DNA of 40,848 nt from Pararhodobacter sp. SW119 (GTDB taxonomy: Bacteria > Pseudomonadota > Alphaproteobacteria > Rhodobacterales > Rhodobacteraceae), in contig NZ_JADDJF010000028.1 in NCBI RefSeq assembly GCF_017811755.1, positions 1-40,848 of the forward strand, written 5' to 3'. Every line of letters starts with the position of its first letter. The stretch's first letter is position 1. A program made the position numbers and the translations under genes. Of the stretch, positions 24,603 through 33,933 are shown one piece after another. The notes under the pieces are model-generated. The model saw only the letters and a list, made by a program, of their open reading frames with translations. It ran no database searches and was not told the DNA's origin.

Positions 24603-24965
24603 TCAGGCGCGTCCGTCCAGCCGTCCGGCCGTCTGGCCTAGCGCCGCGCGCCGGCCGTCGCGGCCATAGGTGGAATGCTGAACCGGGTTGCGCGCCCGGT
24701 CGAGAAGGGCCTGCACCTCGCGCAGTCCGGCCATCGCGGCCTCGATCAGCCGGGCGTTGCGCCCCGCCAATCGACGCACGGCGGATAGTTCCTGCATCTC
24801 GTCGTCCGAGGCGGGCACATCGGCTTCGTCCTCGATCTGCTCGAGGAGTTGCGCCTTGCGCGGCGCAAGCCGATCCAGTCGCGCAAGATCGGTCTCGCGC
24901 AGGGCCGCGCGTTCCTCCTCCAGAAGGCTGACCAGGCGGCGAAGGTCCTTGAGGCGTGAGGTCAT
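24603..24965 (-). CDS. FlgN-like flagellar export chaperone
   Basis: A 120-residue all-helical protein. The start MTSRLKDLRRLVSLLEEERAAL followed by LARLDRLAPRKAQLLEQI resembles the FlgN family, which chaperones the hook-filament junction proteins FlgK and FlgL. The helix pair (about 1-90) has coiled-coil-like heptads and no signal peptide. Similarity is low by eye, so the name rests partly on position. Its start overlaps the stop of the rod-binding gene by 4 bases (ATGA). A terminator-like hairpin follows the stop. Confidence 0.65.
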   Translation of the reverse strand: MTSRLKDLRRLVSLLEEERAALRETDLARLDRLAPRKAQLLEQIEDEADVPASDDEMQELSAVRRLAGRNARLIEAAMAGLREVQALLDRARNPVQHSTYGRDGRRAALGQTAGRLDGRA

Positions 24966-25270
24966 GGCGTGTCCTTGCGGTTGCGGGCGACGAGCGCGGC
25001 CTCGATATGGTCGGCAAGCCCGATGCCACCGCGGGCGACCAGGGCGCGGGCGTGGATGTCCGCGAAGAACGAGGCGAAGGTGTCCTCTCCGGCGCCGCCC
25101 GTGCCGAAGCCTTCCTGCGGCTTTCCGATCCCCGCGGACTTGAGCATCTCGGCCAGGAAGGCCGTCTCGAAGGCCTCGGCGCTGGCGCGCAGGGCGCGGG
25201 CGTCGGTCGAGGTCGATGCCTGTGCGGTGGATGCCGGTGACAGGGCCGGCAGGGCAGGGGGCTGGATCAT
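24962..25270 (-). CDS. Rod-binding protein (FlgJ N-terminal-like)
   Basis: A 102-residue protein with only the rod-binding domain seen at the N-terminus of FlgJ, as is common in alphaproteobacteria. Motifs are LRASAEAFETAFLAEMLKSAG (about 26-46), then DTFASFFADIHARALVARGG and IGLADHIEAALV. There is no muramidase domain. The ATG at 25270 (MIQPPALPA) has GGAG 8 bases upstream and is preferred to a GTG eleven codons earlier. It overlaps the FlgN-like gene and is divergent from fliK across 113 bases. Confidence 0.8.
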   Translation of the reverse strand: MIQPPALPALSPASTAQASTSTDARALRASAEAFETAFLAEMLKSAGIGKPQEGFGTGGAGEDTFASFFADIHARALVARGGIGLADHIEAALVARNRKDTP

Positions 25271-25319
25271 CGGTTTCTCCGTCACCAGGGCGCGTGTTTT
25301 CACAGACTCTCCGCTTTCG

Positions 25320-25335
25320 GTAAAGAAGCGGTAAC
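25320..25335. promoter_or_regulatory. Weak CtrA-like half-site pair between flgJ-like gene and fliK
   Basis: GTAA-AGAAGCG-GTAAC keeps the TTAA-N7-TTAAC spacing but has one mismatch in each half. It lies in the divergent flagellar promoter region. Low confidence. Confidence 0.25.
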
Positions 25336-25383
25336 CCGGCGCGTGCTAGGACCACGAAGACAGCAACGTCCAGAAGGCCCGCC

Positions 25384-26727
25384 ATGCTGATCGACTTCGC
25401 ACCAGATCCTGGCCCCGGCGCGCGTAGTGCCAAGGGCGCAAATCCGGCAGCTACCGGCGTGCTGGGCGACGAAGCCGGTTCATTCCGCTCCGTTCTGGCG
25501 CAGGCCGAGGGGGCGATGCACCGCGGGCGTGATGCCGAGACGACAGCGGATTGGCCACCGCCTGAAGAAGCGGGCTCTGTGGCGACCGAACCCGAGAAAG
25601 AGCTGCCGCTTCCCGGCGAGACGCGGGACGAGACCGCCGCTTGGCCCGTTGCGGCAAAGACGCCGCCAGATGATCAGGACGTGTCTTCGGTCCGCGTGAT
25701 TAATCCGCCGGGCAAGGAGAGCCCACCTGCCACGGCTGCGCCTGCCGTAGCCAATGAGGTCACGCCAGCCCTGGCAAGCAGGGTGGCGACTACTTCTGCC
25801 TCAGCGGGACTGCCCATCGAGGGGCAGCGGGGTTTCCCATCTCAGGCTGCGGTCGACCCGACCCCACTCCGGGCCGCCCATCCGGATGTCGCCGGGACAC
25901 GATCCGGCGCAGCGGGACTGATCGGGGCGGAGCCGTCGGTCAAGTCGCCCACTCCTGTCGATCCGGCGACTGTGCGTCAGGCTGCGGACGCCAAGGCTCA
26001 GGTCGACTCGCCAGGCAAGGAACTGACGCAAAGAATGTCTGCGGACCGACCCGTCCCCGCGGTGACAGACGCGCAGGCAGCCGCACCTTTATCGGTCGGG
26101 CAGAAGGCACCGCCTGCCGGCGCGCCTGTTCCTGCGGCAACCGTTGCGCTTTTTCAGGCGCGGCTTTCGGAAGCGCAGCTTTCCGGAAGGAAGCTGCCCG
26201 ATGGGTCTTCCTTCCGCACCTTCGAGGGCTTAGCCTCTGGGTTCTCGACCGAGGGTTTGACACCTTCGATGATGACCGAAGCATCGGCCGACCGGTTGCT
26301 GCGCCCCGCGGCGCCCGCCGCGGCGGAACTGCCGCGCGAGGTTGCTCAGCAGATCGGCGCGCGGATCACGCCCCTCGCGCGCGGCCAGTTCGAACTGGCG
26401 CTCTCGCCAGCCGAGTTGGGCCGACTCGAGATCACCCTGCGCGAAATCGACGGCGTCATGACCTTGAGCGTAAATGCCGAACGCCCCGAAACGCTGGACC
26501 TGATCCGCCGGCACATCGATCTTTTGGCGCAGGAACTGCGCCAGATCGCGCAGCGCGAACTGACGCTGCAACTGGGCGCGGGTGGCCTGGGTGCGGGCAA
26601 CCGGGACGGCAAGAACGACCTTTCCGGCAGCGGGACACAGCCTGCCGGCGATGCCCTTGCCGACACCGCAACTGGCGCCACCATTTCAACGGCGGTCGGG
26701 CGCGACCACCTGGATCTACGCCTCTGA
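25384..26727 (+). CDS. fliK: Flagellar hook-length control protein FliK
   Basis: A 447-residue FliK. The first 300 residues are low-complexity, rich in Pro, Ala and Glu, as expected for the unfolded ruler part. The C-terminal Flg_hook domain (about 310-400) carries the family core ARGQFELALSPAELGRLEITLR, then MTLSVNAERPETLDLIRRHID and ELTLQLGAG. FliK measures hook length and switches the export gate to late substrates. The ruler part has slightly lower GC than its neighbours, normal for this gene. flgD follows after 13 bases, and the two are probably co-transcribed. Confidence 0.9.
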   Translation: MLIDFAPDPGPGARSAKGANPAATGVLGDEAGSFRSVLAQAEGAMHRGRDAETTADWPPPEEAGSVATEPEKELPLPGETRDETAAWPVAAKTPPDDQDVSSVRVINPPGKESPPATAAPAVANEVTPALASRVATTSASAGLPIEGQRGFPSQAAVDPTPLRAAHPDVAGTRSGAAGLIGAEPSVKSPTPVDPATVRQAADAKAQVDSPGKELTQRMSADRPVPAVTDAQAAAPLSVGQKAPPAGAPVPAATVALFQARLSEAQLSGRKLPDGSSFRTFEGLASGFSTEGLTPSMMTEASADRLLRPAAPAAAELPREVAQQIGARITPLARGQFELALSPAELGRLEITLREIDGVMTLSVNAERPETLDLIRRHIDLLAQELRQIAQRELTLQLGAGGLGAGNRDGKNDLSGSGTQPAGDALADTATGATISTAVGRDHLDLRL

Positions 26728-26740
26728 ACGGAGACTGGAC

Positions 26741-27403
26741 ATGGACATCACCTCGGCCACGCAGGCGAACGGCGCGCGCGGCGGCGCCAGTCAGGGCGCA
26801 GCGGCCAACAACTTCGCGCAGTCGGACTACATGACCTTTCTGCGTATGCTGACCGTGCAGATGCAGAACCAGGACCCGCTGAATCCGATGTCTTCGAGCG
26901 ATTTCGCGGTCCAGCTGGCGACCTTTTCGGGCGTCGAACAGCAGACGCAGACTAACCAACTGTTGCAGACGCTAATGGGCCGGATGGGGTTGGCCGATCT
27001 GGGCGGTTGGGTCGGTATGGAGGTCCGCAGCGATGCCGGCGCCTGGTTCGAGGAGGCGCCCGTGGACCTCGATCCGGTGCTTCCGGCCGGGGCGGAACGC
27101 GGGATCGTGCTGGTCCGGGACGAGCGCGACTCGATCGTTGCCACGCTGGAGGTGGCGCCGGGTACGCGCGGGATGACCTGGGACGGCCTGACGCTGGAAG
27201 GTGTGAGGGCGGCACCTGGCGTCTATCGCTTCACGCTGGAATCCTACCGCGGCGACGAATTGATCGATGCGGTTCCGGTGGCCGCCTACCAGACCGTCGT
27301 CGAAGCGCGGCGGGAAGGCGAGAGGATCGAGTTGGTCGTCGGCAACGGTGCGTTACTGGACAGCGCCTCGGTCAGCGGCCTGCGCCGTCCGCGCGAAGGT
27401 TGA
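26741..27403 (+). CDS. flgD: Flagellar hook-capping protein FlgD
   Basis: A 220-residue hook-cap scaffold. The N-terminal motif FAQSDYMTFLRMLTVQMQNQDPLNPMSSSDF is decisive for FlgD and is followed by QLATFSGVEQQTQTNQLL. The remainder is the beta-rich FlgD Ig-like domain, including the APGVYRFTLESYRGDELID stretch near 161. No signal peptide is present, as FlgD is exported by the flagellar type III system. ATG at 26741 is preceded by GGAG. The stop lies 21 bases from the convergent ubiB gene. Confidence 0.94.
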   Translation: MDITSATQANGARGGASQGAAANNFAQSDYMTFLRMLTVQMQNQDPLNPMSSSDFAVQLATFSGVEQQTQTNQLLQTLMGRMGLADLGGWVGMEVRSDAGAWFEEAPVDLDPVLPAGAERGIVLVRDERDSIVATLEVAPGTRGMTWDGLTLEGVRAAPGVYRFTLESYRGDELIDAVPVAAYQTVVEARREGERIELVVGNGALLDSASVSGLRRPREG

Positions 27404-27424
27404 GCCGCGCGACGTCGGTTCACT

Positions 27425-28960
27425 TCAGTTCAGGGCGGCAAGGACGGCGGCCAGTGCCGCTGTGGTCGCGGCGCCCGTCAGAAACCATAGGGCGCGCGTA
27501 TCCCTGCCGGAAGGTTGCCGTTGGTCGCGGTGTTCGTCGCGGGCGCGCAGAAGCGCAGCCTCGACCGTGGCGGGAAGGTGCGGGCCGAAGCGGGCCAGCA
27601 CCTGCGCGGTTCGCGCCAGATCGCGCGCCAACGCGGTGGGACCCAGGTTGCGGCGAATGTAGTCTTCGACCACCGGCCGCGCGACCTTCCAGATATTGAT
27701 CTGCGGATTGAGAGAGCGCGACACGCCCTCGACCACGACCATCGTGCGTTGCAACAGAATCAACTCCGTCCGCGTCTCCATGCCGAAGCGCTCCGTCACC
27801 TCGAAAAGGTAGTTGAGGAGTTTCGCCATCGATATGCGGGTGGCGTCCATGCCGAAGATCGGCTCCCCAACCGACCGCAGCGCCCGGGCGAATTCATCGA
27901 TGTCGCGGTCGGCGGGGACATAGCCGGCTTCGAAGTGGACTTCGGCCACGCGGCGGTAGTCCTTGCGGATGAAGCCCATCAGGATCTCGGCATAGACGCG
28001 TCGCGAGTACTCGTCGATCTGGCCCATTATCCCGAAGTCATAGGCGATCAGGTCCCCGTTCGGCGCGACCTTCAGGTTGCCCTGGTGCATGTCGGCGTGG
28101 AAGTAGCCGTCGCGCAGCGCGTGGCTGAGAAAGAGCCGGAGTACGCGTTCGCCTAGTTCCTTCCGGTCGACCCCCAGCGCATCGATTGCCGCGTTGTCGC
28201 CCAAGGGAACGCCTTCCGCCCATCCCAGCGTCATCACCGACTTGGCCGACAGATGCCAGATCGGCCGCGGCACGCTGAAACCGGCGTCGGATTCGGTGTT
28301 CGCGGCGAACTCGGCCGCGGCGGCGGTTTCCAGACGCAGATCCAGCTCGCCCAGCACGACGCTTTCGAAATGCGTGATCACGTCGCTCGGGCGCAGGCGT
28401 CGGGTCTTGGGCAGTAGCCACTCGATCATGCCGGCGGCGAAGTAGAAGGCGTCGATGTCGCGGCGAAACGCGCGCTCGATCCCCGGGCGCAGGACCTTGA
28501 CGGCGACGTCCTGACCGCTGTCGGCGATCCGTGCGCGGTGCACCTGCGCGATCGAGGCGGCGGCAACGGGGTCGGAGAATTCCGAGAAGAGGGTCGCGAC
28601 CGGCTGGCCCAATTCGTCAGCGACCATCGCGCGCGCCTCGGTCAGGCTGAACGGCGGCAGCTTGTCCTGAAGGTAGCGCAATTGCTCGGCAAGTTCCGCG
28701 CCCACGATATCCGGCCGGGTCGAGAGAAGCTGGCCGAACTTGATATAGGCCGGACCCAGCGCGGTCAGCGCGCGCGTTACCGGCGGCAACGCCGGATCGC
28801 CCCTCAGCCCCAGCCAGGCAAAGGGCCAGCCGAGGATCCGCGCCAGCATCCGCAGACGGGGCGGGGCGTTCATCGCCACCAGTACCACGCGCATGGCGCC
28901 GGTACGCTCGAACGTGGCGCCGGTGCGAATCAGACGCCAGAGGTTGTGCGGCCCCCGCAT
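27425..28960 (-). CDS. ubiB: Ubiquinone biosynthesis accessory kinase-like protein UbiB
   Basis: A 511-residue ABC1/ADCK-family protein required for ubiquinone synthesis. The KxGQ motif appears as AYIKFGQLLSTRPDIVG near 78, followed by the AAASIAQVHRAR region. Catalytic-loop and DFG-like parts are HADMHQGNLKVAPNGDLIAYDFG near 285-310. Hydrophobic segments at the very C-terminus (LWFLTGAATTAALAAVLAAL) anchor it to the membrane. The ATG at 28960 (MRGPHNLWRL) fits homologues; 13 upstream codons are ignored. ubiE lies 4 bases upstream, the usual ubiE-ubiB pair. Confidence 0.94.
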   Translation of the reverse strand: MRGPHNLWRLIRTGATFERTGAMRVVLVAMNAPPRLRMLARILGWPFAWLGLRGDPALPPVTRALTALGPAYIKFGQLLSTRPDIVGAELAEQLRYLQDKLPPFSLTEARAMVADELGQPVATLFSEFSDPVAAASIAQVHRARIADSGQDVAVKVLRPGIERAFRRDIDAFYFAAGMIEWLLPKTRRLRPSDVITHFESVVLGELDLRLETAAAAEFAANTESDAGFSVPRPIWHLSAKSVMTLGWAEGVPLGDNAAIDALGVDRKELGERVLRLFLSHALRDGYFHADMHQGNLKVAPNGDLIAYDFGIMGQIDEYSRRVYAEILMGFIRKDYRRVAEVHFEAGYVPADRDIDEFARALRSVGEPIFGMDATRISMAKLLNYLFEVTERFGMETRTELILLQRTMVVVEGVSRSLNPQINIWKVARPVVEDYIRRNLGPTALARDLARTAQVLARFGPHLPATVEAALLRARDEHRDQRQPSGRDTRALWFLTGAATTAALAAVLAALN

Positions 28961-28964
28961 ACGA

Positions 28965-29720
28965 TCAGATCTTCCAGCCGGAATGCAGCGCGGCGACACC
29001 CATCGACAGGTTGCGGTACTTCACCTGATCAAAACCGGCTTCGCGGATCATGGCGGCAAAGCTTTCCTGATCGGGGAAACGGCGGATCGATTCGACCAGA
29101 TACTGATAGCTGTCGCGATCACCCGCCACCGCCTGACCCATCCTTGGGATCACGTTGAAGGAATAAAGGTCGTAGAGGCTTTGCAGCGGCGCGCTGGTCA
29201 CGTGGCTGAACTCCAGCACCATCAGCCGCCCGCCGGAACGCAGGACCCGGTACGCCTCGGACAGCGCGGCGTCGATGCGCGTGACATTCCGGATGCCGAA
29301 GCTGATCGTGTAGACATCGAAACTTGCATCCGGAAAGGGCAGGGACATCGCATCGCCGGCGATCCACTCCAGCCGGTCGGCCAGCGCCTCGGCCTCGGCT
29401 CGGCGTCGGCCTTCCTCCAGCATCGATTCGGTCAGGTCCAGGACCACCGCCGTCGCGCCCAGTCCCGCCCGCCGCAGGAACCGGAACGCGATGTCGCCGG
29501 TGCCGCCCGCGACGTCCAGCAGGCGCTGCCCCGGCCGCGGTGCCAGCCAGTCCATCATCGCGTCCTTCCACAGCCGATGGATGCCCGCGCTCATCAGGTC
29601 GTTCATCAGGTCGTAGCGCGCGGCGACCCGCGTGAAGACGTCGTGGACCATACCGGCCTTCTGCGCCTCTTCGACCGTCTGAAAGCCGAAATGCGTCGCT
29701 CGCTCGTCTTCGGTCGTCAT
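28965..29720 (-). CDS. ubiE: Bifunctional ubiquinone/menaquinone C-methyltransferase UbiE
   Basis: A 251-residue SAM-dependent methyltransferase that C-methylates the ring in ubiquinone (and menaquinone) synthesis. Motif I is [16 protein letters not shown] near 66. Other family signatures are [20 protein letters not shown] at the start, [18 protein letters not shown], and [22 protein letters not shown] near 146. The ATG at 29720 ([13 protein letters not shown]) is the family start; a longer frame upstream is not conserved. It is divergent from mutM across 83 bases, which must hold both promoters. Confidence 0.97.
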   Translation of the reverse strand: MTTEDERATHFGFQTVEEAQKAGMVHDVFTRVAARYDLMNDLMSAGIHRLWKDAMMDWLAPRPGQRLLDVAGGTGDIAFRFLRRAGLGATAVVLDLTESMLEEGRRRAEAEALADRLEWIAGDAMSLPFPDASFDVYTISFGIRNVTRIDAALSEAYRVLRSGGRLMVLEFSHVTSAPLQSLYDLYSFNVIPRMGQAVAGDRDSYQYLVESIRRFPDQESFAAMIREAGFDQVKYRNLSMGVAALHSGWKI

Positions 29721-29803
29721 CGGCGCTCCTGTCGGACCTTGCGTCTGGCCCTTCCTTACAGGATGCTGCGCCCCCTGCACAATGCGACGCCGAGGCCCCG
29801 CCC

Positions 29804-30667
29804 GTGCCCGAACTGCCCGAGGTCGAAACCGTCCGCCGTGGCCTTGTGCCCGCTATGGAAGGCGTGCGCATCGCGCGTGCCGACGTGCGCCGCGAGGGGC
29901 TGCGCTGGCCGTTTCCGCCGCAGTTGGCCGAGCGGCTGACCGGCGCCCGCGTCCTGCGCCTGCGGCGGCGGTCGAAATACATTCTCGGCGATCTGGATAC
30001 GGGCGAAACGGTGCTGCTGCATCTCGGCATGTCGGGGCGCATCATCGTTTCCGGTCTCGGCACGCCACAGATGCCGGGACAGTTCCACCATGCGCATCCC
30101 GCGCCTGCGCGCCACGATCACGTCGTTCTCGACATGGAGTCCGGTGCGCGGGTCACGCTCAACGATGCCCGCCGCTTCGGCGCGCTCGATCTGCTTGCGA
30201 CCGAGAGCGCAGAGTCGCATCCATTGCTGGTCGCGCTGGGACCCGAACCCTTGGGCAACGGTTTTCACGCCCATCATCTGCGCAGGCTCTTCCGCGCCCG
30301 CTCGGCCCCGGTCAAGGCGCTGCTGATGGACCAGCGAATCGTCGCGGGGTTGGGTAATATCTACGTCTGCGAGGCGCTTTTTCGCGCGGGCATCCATCCT
30401 GCTCGGCCGGCGGGGCGGATCAGTGCGGCGCGGCTGGAGCGCCTGGCGGCAGCGGTGCGCGATGTGCTGGTCGAGGCGATCGAGGCCGGCGGATCGAGCC
30501 TGCGCGACTATCGCCAGGCCGATGGCGAACTGGGCTATTTCCAGCACGCCTTCCGTGTCTACGATCGCGCGGGCCTGCCCTGCGTGACGCCCGGCTGCAC
30601 GGGCACCGTGCGGAGAATCGTCCAGTCCGGGCGCTCCTCTCACTACTGTCCGCGCTGCCAGAGATAG
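29804..30667 (+). CDS. mutM: Formamidopyrimidine-DNA glycosylase
   Basis: A 287-residue Fpg that removes 8-oxoguanine and other oxidised purines from DNA. Translation starts at GTG so that Pro2 becomes the catalytic N-terminus of [25 protein letters not shown] near 56 holds the conserved Lys, and [20 protein letters not shown] near 179 is the helix-two-turn-helix region. The C-terminal zinc finger is complete: Cys260, Cys265, Cys282 and Cys285. The order mutM-enoyl-CoA hydratase-rpsT-dnaA beside ubiE/ubiB is typical of Rhodobacterales. Confidence 0.97.
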   Translation: MPELPEVETVRRGLVPAMEGVRIARADVRREGLRWPFPPQLAERLTGARVLRLRRRSKYILGDLDTGETVLLHLGMSGRIIVSGLGTPQMPGQFHHAHPAPARHDHVVLDMESGARVTLNDARRFGALDLLATESAESHPLLVALGPEPLGNGFHAHHLRRLFRARSAPVKALLMDQRIVAGLGNIYVCEALFRAGIHPARPAGRISAARLERLAAAVRDVLVEAIEAGGSSLRDYRQADGELGYFQHAFRVYDRAGLPCVTPGCTGTVRRIVQSGRSSHYCPRCQR

Positions 30668-30726
30668 CTTGATCCCCGAATTCATCCTGCTAGACACGGC
30701 TCGACATCGCCCTGACGGAGGCTCCC

Positions 30727-31503
30727 ATGGCCTACGAAACCATCATCGTCGAGATTTCGCAGCACGTCGCGCTGATCCGGCTCGACCGCCCCGAAGCGCT
30801 GAATGCGCTCAATGCGCAACTCCTGGCCGAACTGGCCGAGGCGCTGAAGGCGGCCGATCGCAACGAGAAGGTGCGCTGCATCGTCATCACCGGATCGGAA
30901 AAGGCCTTTGCCGCCGGCGCCGACATCTCCGAGATGTCGCAAAAGGGTTTCGTCGATGTCTTCGACGAGGACCTCTTCACCGCGCCGACCGAAGCGATCC
31001 TGTCGGTCCGCAAGCCGATCATCGCCGCCGTTTCCGGATATGCGCTGGGGGGCGGTTGCGAACTGGCCATGATGTGCGATTTCATCATCGCCGGCGACAA
31101 CGCCAAGTTCGGTCAGCCCGAGATCAACCTGGGCGTCGTGGCCGGGATCGGCGGGACGCAGCGCCTGACGCGATTCGTCGGCAAGTCCAAGGCGATGGAC
31201 ATGCATCTGACCGGCCGCTTCATGGATGCCGAGGAGGCCGAGCGCTCGGGCCTGGTCAGCCGCGTCGTGCCCGCGAAGAAACTCATGGACGAGGTGATGG
31301 CCGCCGCCCAGAAGATCGCCGACAAGTCGCTGATCGCGACCCGGGTGGTGAAAGAGGCGGTCAACCGTAGCTACGAAACAACCCTGCGCGAGGGTGTGCT
31401 GTTCGAACGGCGGGTCTTTCATGCGGTCTTCAGCACCGAAGATCAGAAGGAAGGCATGAACGCCTTTCTGGAAAAGCGCGAGCCGCAGTTCCGCGACAGG
31501 TAG
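30727..31503 (+). CDS. Enoyl-CoA hydratase
   Basis: A 258-residue crotonase-family enzyme that hydrates enoyl-CoA in fatty-acid beta-oxidation. The two catalytic glutamates are both present with the right spacing: Glu112 in [11 protein letters not shown] and Glu132 in [19 protein letters not shown]. The oxyanion-hole sequence is [14 protein letters not shown] near 57. The C-terminal half ends [12 protein letters not shown], as in true hydratases. GGAGG lies 5 bases before the ATG. It stands between mutM and rpsT; its placement beside replication genes is conserved in relatives, but the reason is not known. Confidence 0.93.
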   Translation: MAYETIIVEISQHVALIRLDRPEALNALNAQLLAELAEALKAADRNEKVRCIVITGSEKAFAAGADISEMSQKGFVDVFDEDLFTAPTEAILSVRKPIIAAVSGYALGGGCELAMMCDFIIAGDNAKFGQPEINLGVVAGIGGTQRLTRFVGKSKAMDMHLTGRFMDAEEAERSGLVSRVVPAKKLMDEVMAAAQKIADKSLIATRVVKEAVNRSYETTLREGVLFERRVFHAVFSTEDQKEGMNAFLEKREPQFRDR

Positions 31504-31677
31504 GGTTGCCGGTGCGTTTGGGTGGGATTCCCTCTTTCCTTCCTGTCCACCTTGCCGTATAGGCTGCCGCCACATGCGCGTGGGCCCGCTTAGGCAAGAA
31601 TCTATCCGGTCATCGTGATCGGGGCTTGGGTCATATGCGCAGACGAAACGCAACAGACCCGAAAGTTTCAAAAGCCC

Positions 31678-31944
31678 ATGGCCAACACGTCCCAGTCCAA
31701 GAAACGCGCCCGTCAGTCCGAAAAGCGATTCGACGTCAACAAGGCGCGCCGCTCGCGTATCCGTACCTTCCTGCGCAAGGTCGAAGAGGCGCTCGCCGCC
31801 GGCAATTCCGACGCCGCGAAAGAAGCGCTTCGCGCCGCCCAGCCCGAGCTCGCCCGCGGCGTCACCAAGGGCGTGCTGCACAAGAACACCGCCGCCCGCA
31901 AGATGTCGCGCCTGTCCGCGCGCCTCAAGACGCTGGCGAACTGA
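31678..31944 (+). CDS. rpsT: 30S ribosomal protein S20
   Basis: The 88-residue S20 protein, which binds 16S rRNA in the small subunit. [17 protein letters not shown] opens it and [26 protein letters not shown] closes it, both diagnostic. The start at 31678 is the family start; an earlier in-frame ATG at 31615 is not conserved. A strong terminator follows 36 bases after the stop, separating it from dnaA. Confidence 0.98.
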   Translation: MANTSQSKKRARQSEKRFDVNKARRSRIRTFLRKVEEALAAGNSDAAKEALRAAQPELARGVTKGVLHKNTAARKMSRLSARLKTLAN

Positions 31945-31979
31945 CGGCTTCTGCCCAGCAAACACTGCTTGAACTTGAT

Positions 31980-32010
31980 GAAGGCGCACCGTCGCGGTGC
32001 GCCTTTCGCT
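31980..32010 (+). terminator. Rho-independent terminator of rpsT
   Basis: AAGGCGCACCG (31981-31991) pairs perfectly with CGGTGCGCCTT (31995-32005) around a 3-base loop, and is followed by TCGCTT. The position just after rpsT and before the dnaA upstream region supports it. Confidence 0.85.
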
Positions 32011-32450
32011 TGTGCGGTCCGGCAATTATCACAACCTTAAGATGTGGCAAGAAGCCCACGCCGCCGCCGATTCTTTCGATTTGATGACGAGTCAAGCGAC
32101 ATGTTCAGTTGCCGAGCATGCACCGGACTTGCTAGCGTCAGCCTGCGATTCACATGGTCCTGGGGGGGATGAATGTGACGCATGAGTCCCGTAAGGCGCA
32201 ATTGGGCCATATTGGTCCGATCGCTTTTGGGTTGTGCGTGCCTTGACAGGCTGGGTGTCTTTTCGGCGCCTACATTCGACCGCCCGTATCCAAATGCCGC
32301 GTGCCGAACGCGCGACAGGGGTTTGTCCGGCAATGCCCGGCAGCACCTCTCAGGAATCCTGTGTCTCGCACCCGGCGCCTTGGGGCGCCGGCAATCGAGA
32401 CGGGCAGAAAGCCCGCCCGCATCGAACGGGCGGCGATGGGGTCGAACAGG
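32011..32450. other. 440-base dnaA upstream region, no gene seen
   Basis: Between the rpsT terminator and dnaA I find no supported coding sequence and no clear match to the DnaA box TTATCCACA. The closest is TTATCACAA near 32025, which lacks one base. The stretch is AT-richer at 32060-32110. TTGACA occurs at 32243-32248, but no -10 element stands at a normal distance. It may hold the dnaA promoter and perhaps origin parts, but this cannot be confirmed. Confidence 0.4.
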
Positions 32451-33818
32451 ATGACAGACGCGGCGTGGAGTACGGTACGCAACTCGCTCAAGGGTGTGAT
32501 CGGGGACAACAACTACGTCACATGGATCGCTCCACTGAAACTCAACGGGGCGCGTGATGGCGTCGTGCGTCTCTCCGCTCCGACAAACTTCGTCGCGAAC
32601 TGGGTGAACCGGCATTACGCCGACCAGATCCTCCGCTGCATCCTCGCCGCCGGCGAATCGGTCAGCCGGGTCGAGATCAGCGTCGACGGCGCGGCCGCGC
32701 GCCCGAACGACAAGGTCCAGCGCACCCTTGCCGCGGTCCCGCTGGTCAACGCCGGGCGCGTCGCCGAGGAAGTGGAACAACCGACCGCGGGACTGGACAG
32801 GCGCTTCACCTTCGACAACTTCGTCGTCGGCAAGCCGAACGCGCTGGCCCATGCCGCGGCCCGGCGCGTGGCCGAGGGCGTCTCGGTCACCTTCAACCCG
32901 CTTTTTCTTTACGGCGGGGTGGGGCTCGGCAAGACGCATCTGATGCATGCGATCGCCTGGGAACTCAACGCCCGCAACCCCGAGTTGCGCGTGCTCTATC
33001 TCTCGGCCGAGCAGTTCATGTACCGCTTCGTCACCGCCCTGCGCGAACGCAACGTGATGGACTTCAAGAACCTCTTCCGCTCGGTCGACGTGCTGATGGT
33101 CGACGATGTCCAGTTCATCGCCGGCAAGGAAAGCACGCAAGAAGAATTCTTCCATACCTTCAACGCGCTGGTCGACCATCACAAGCAGATCGTGATTTCC
33201 GCCGACCGCGCCCCCGGAGAGATCAAGGATCTCGAGGATCGGATCAAGTCGCGCCTGCAAAGCGGCTTGGTCGTCGACCTGCATCCGACCGACTACGAAT
33301 TGCGCCTCGGCATCCTGCAGCAGAAGGTCGCCTTGTCCAGGGCCAGCTATGGCGATGTGCCGATCGGCGACGGCGTGCTCGAATTCCTCGCCCACCGGAT
33401 CACCACCAATGTCCGCGTGCTTGAGGGCGCACTGACCCGGCTCTTCGCGCTCGCCAGCCTCGTCGGGCGCGAGATCACGCTCGACCTCGCGCAGGACACG
33501 CTCGCCGACATCCTGCGCACCTCCGAACGAAAGGTCACGGTCGAGGAGATCCAGCGCAAGGTGGCCGAGCATTACAACATTCGACTGTCCGACATGATCG
33601 GGCCAAAGCGCCAGCGCACCATCGCGCGGCCGCGGCAGATCGCGATGTATCTGGCCAAGAGCCTGACCACCCGGTCGCTGCCCGATATCGGCCGGCGTTT
33701 CGGCGGGCGCGACCACACCACGATCATGCACGGCGTGCGCAAGGTCGAGGAATTGCGCACCACCGACAGCCAGCTGGCCGAGGACCTGGAGCTGCTGCGC
33801 CGGCTTCTGCAAAGCTGA
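32451..33818 (+). CDS. dnaA: Chromosomal replication initiator protein DnaA
   Basis: A 455-residue DnaA that opens the replication origin. Domain I is seen in AWSTVRNSLKGVIGDNNYVTWIAPL. The AAA+ domain III has FDNFVVGKPNALAHAAA, Walker A GGVGLGKTH near 155 and Walker B VLMVDDVQFIAGK near 215. Domain IV has the DNA-binding GRRFGGRDHTTIMHGVRKVEEL near 415. The start at 32451 (MTDAAW) fits related DnaA; an ATG five codons earlier (32436) is an alternative. The next gene, dnaN, starts 115 bases on. Confidence 0.97.
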   Translation: MTDAAWSTVRNSLKGVIGDNNYVTWIAPLKLNGARDGVVRLSAPTNFVANWVNRHYADQILRCILAAGESVSRVEISVDGAAARPNDKVQRTLAAVPLVNAGRVAEEVEQPTAGLDRRFTFDNFVVGKPNALAHAAARRVAEGVSVTFNPLFLYGGVGLGKTHLMHAIAWELNARNPELRVLYLSAEQFMYRFVTALRERNVMDFKNLFRSVDVLMVDDVQFIAGKESTQEEFFHTFNALVDHHKQIVISADRAPGEIKDLEDRIKSRLQSGLVVDLHPTDYELRLGILQQKVALSRASYGDVPIGDGVLEFLAHRITTNVRVLEGALTRLFALASLVGREITLDLAQDTLADILRTSERKVTVEEIQRKVAEHYNIRLSDMIGPKRQRTIARPRQIAMYLAKSLTTRSLPDIGRRFGGRDHTTIMHGVRKVEELRTTDSQLAEDLELLRRLLQS

Positions 33819-33933
33819 ACTTGACGCCGGGCACAAAGGGCCGCAAACAGTGAACAAAAGCGGACAGGCCGGGCTGGCGCGGGCCAGCGCCGGCCTGTCG
33901 CACCGATGGACGGACGCCAGGGGACGGGACGGG

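Noticed and set aside
32243-32276. TTGACA with TACATT as a dnaA promoter
   Set aside because: The two hexamers are 22 bases apart, too far for a normal sigma-70 promoter.
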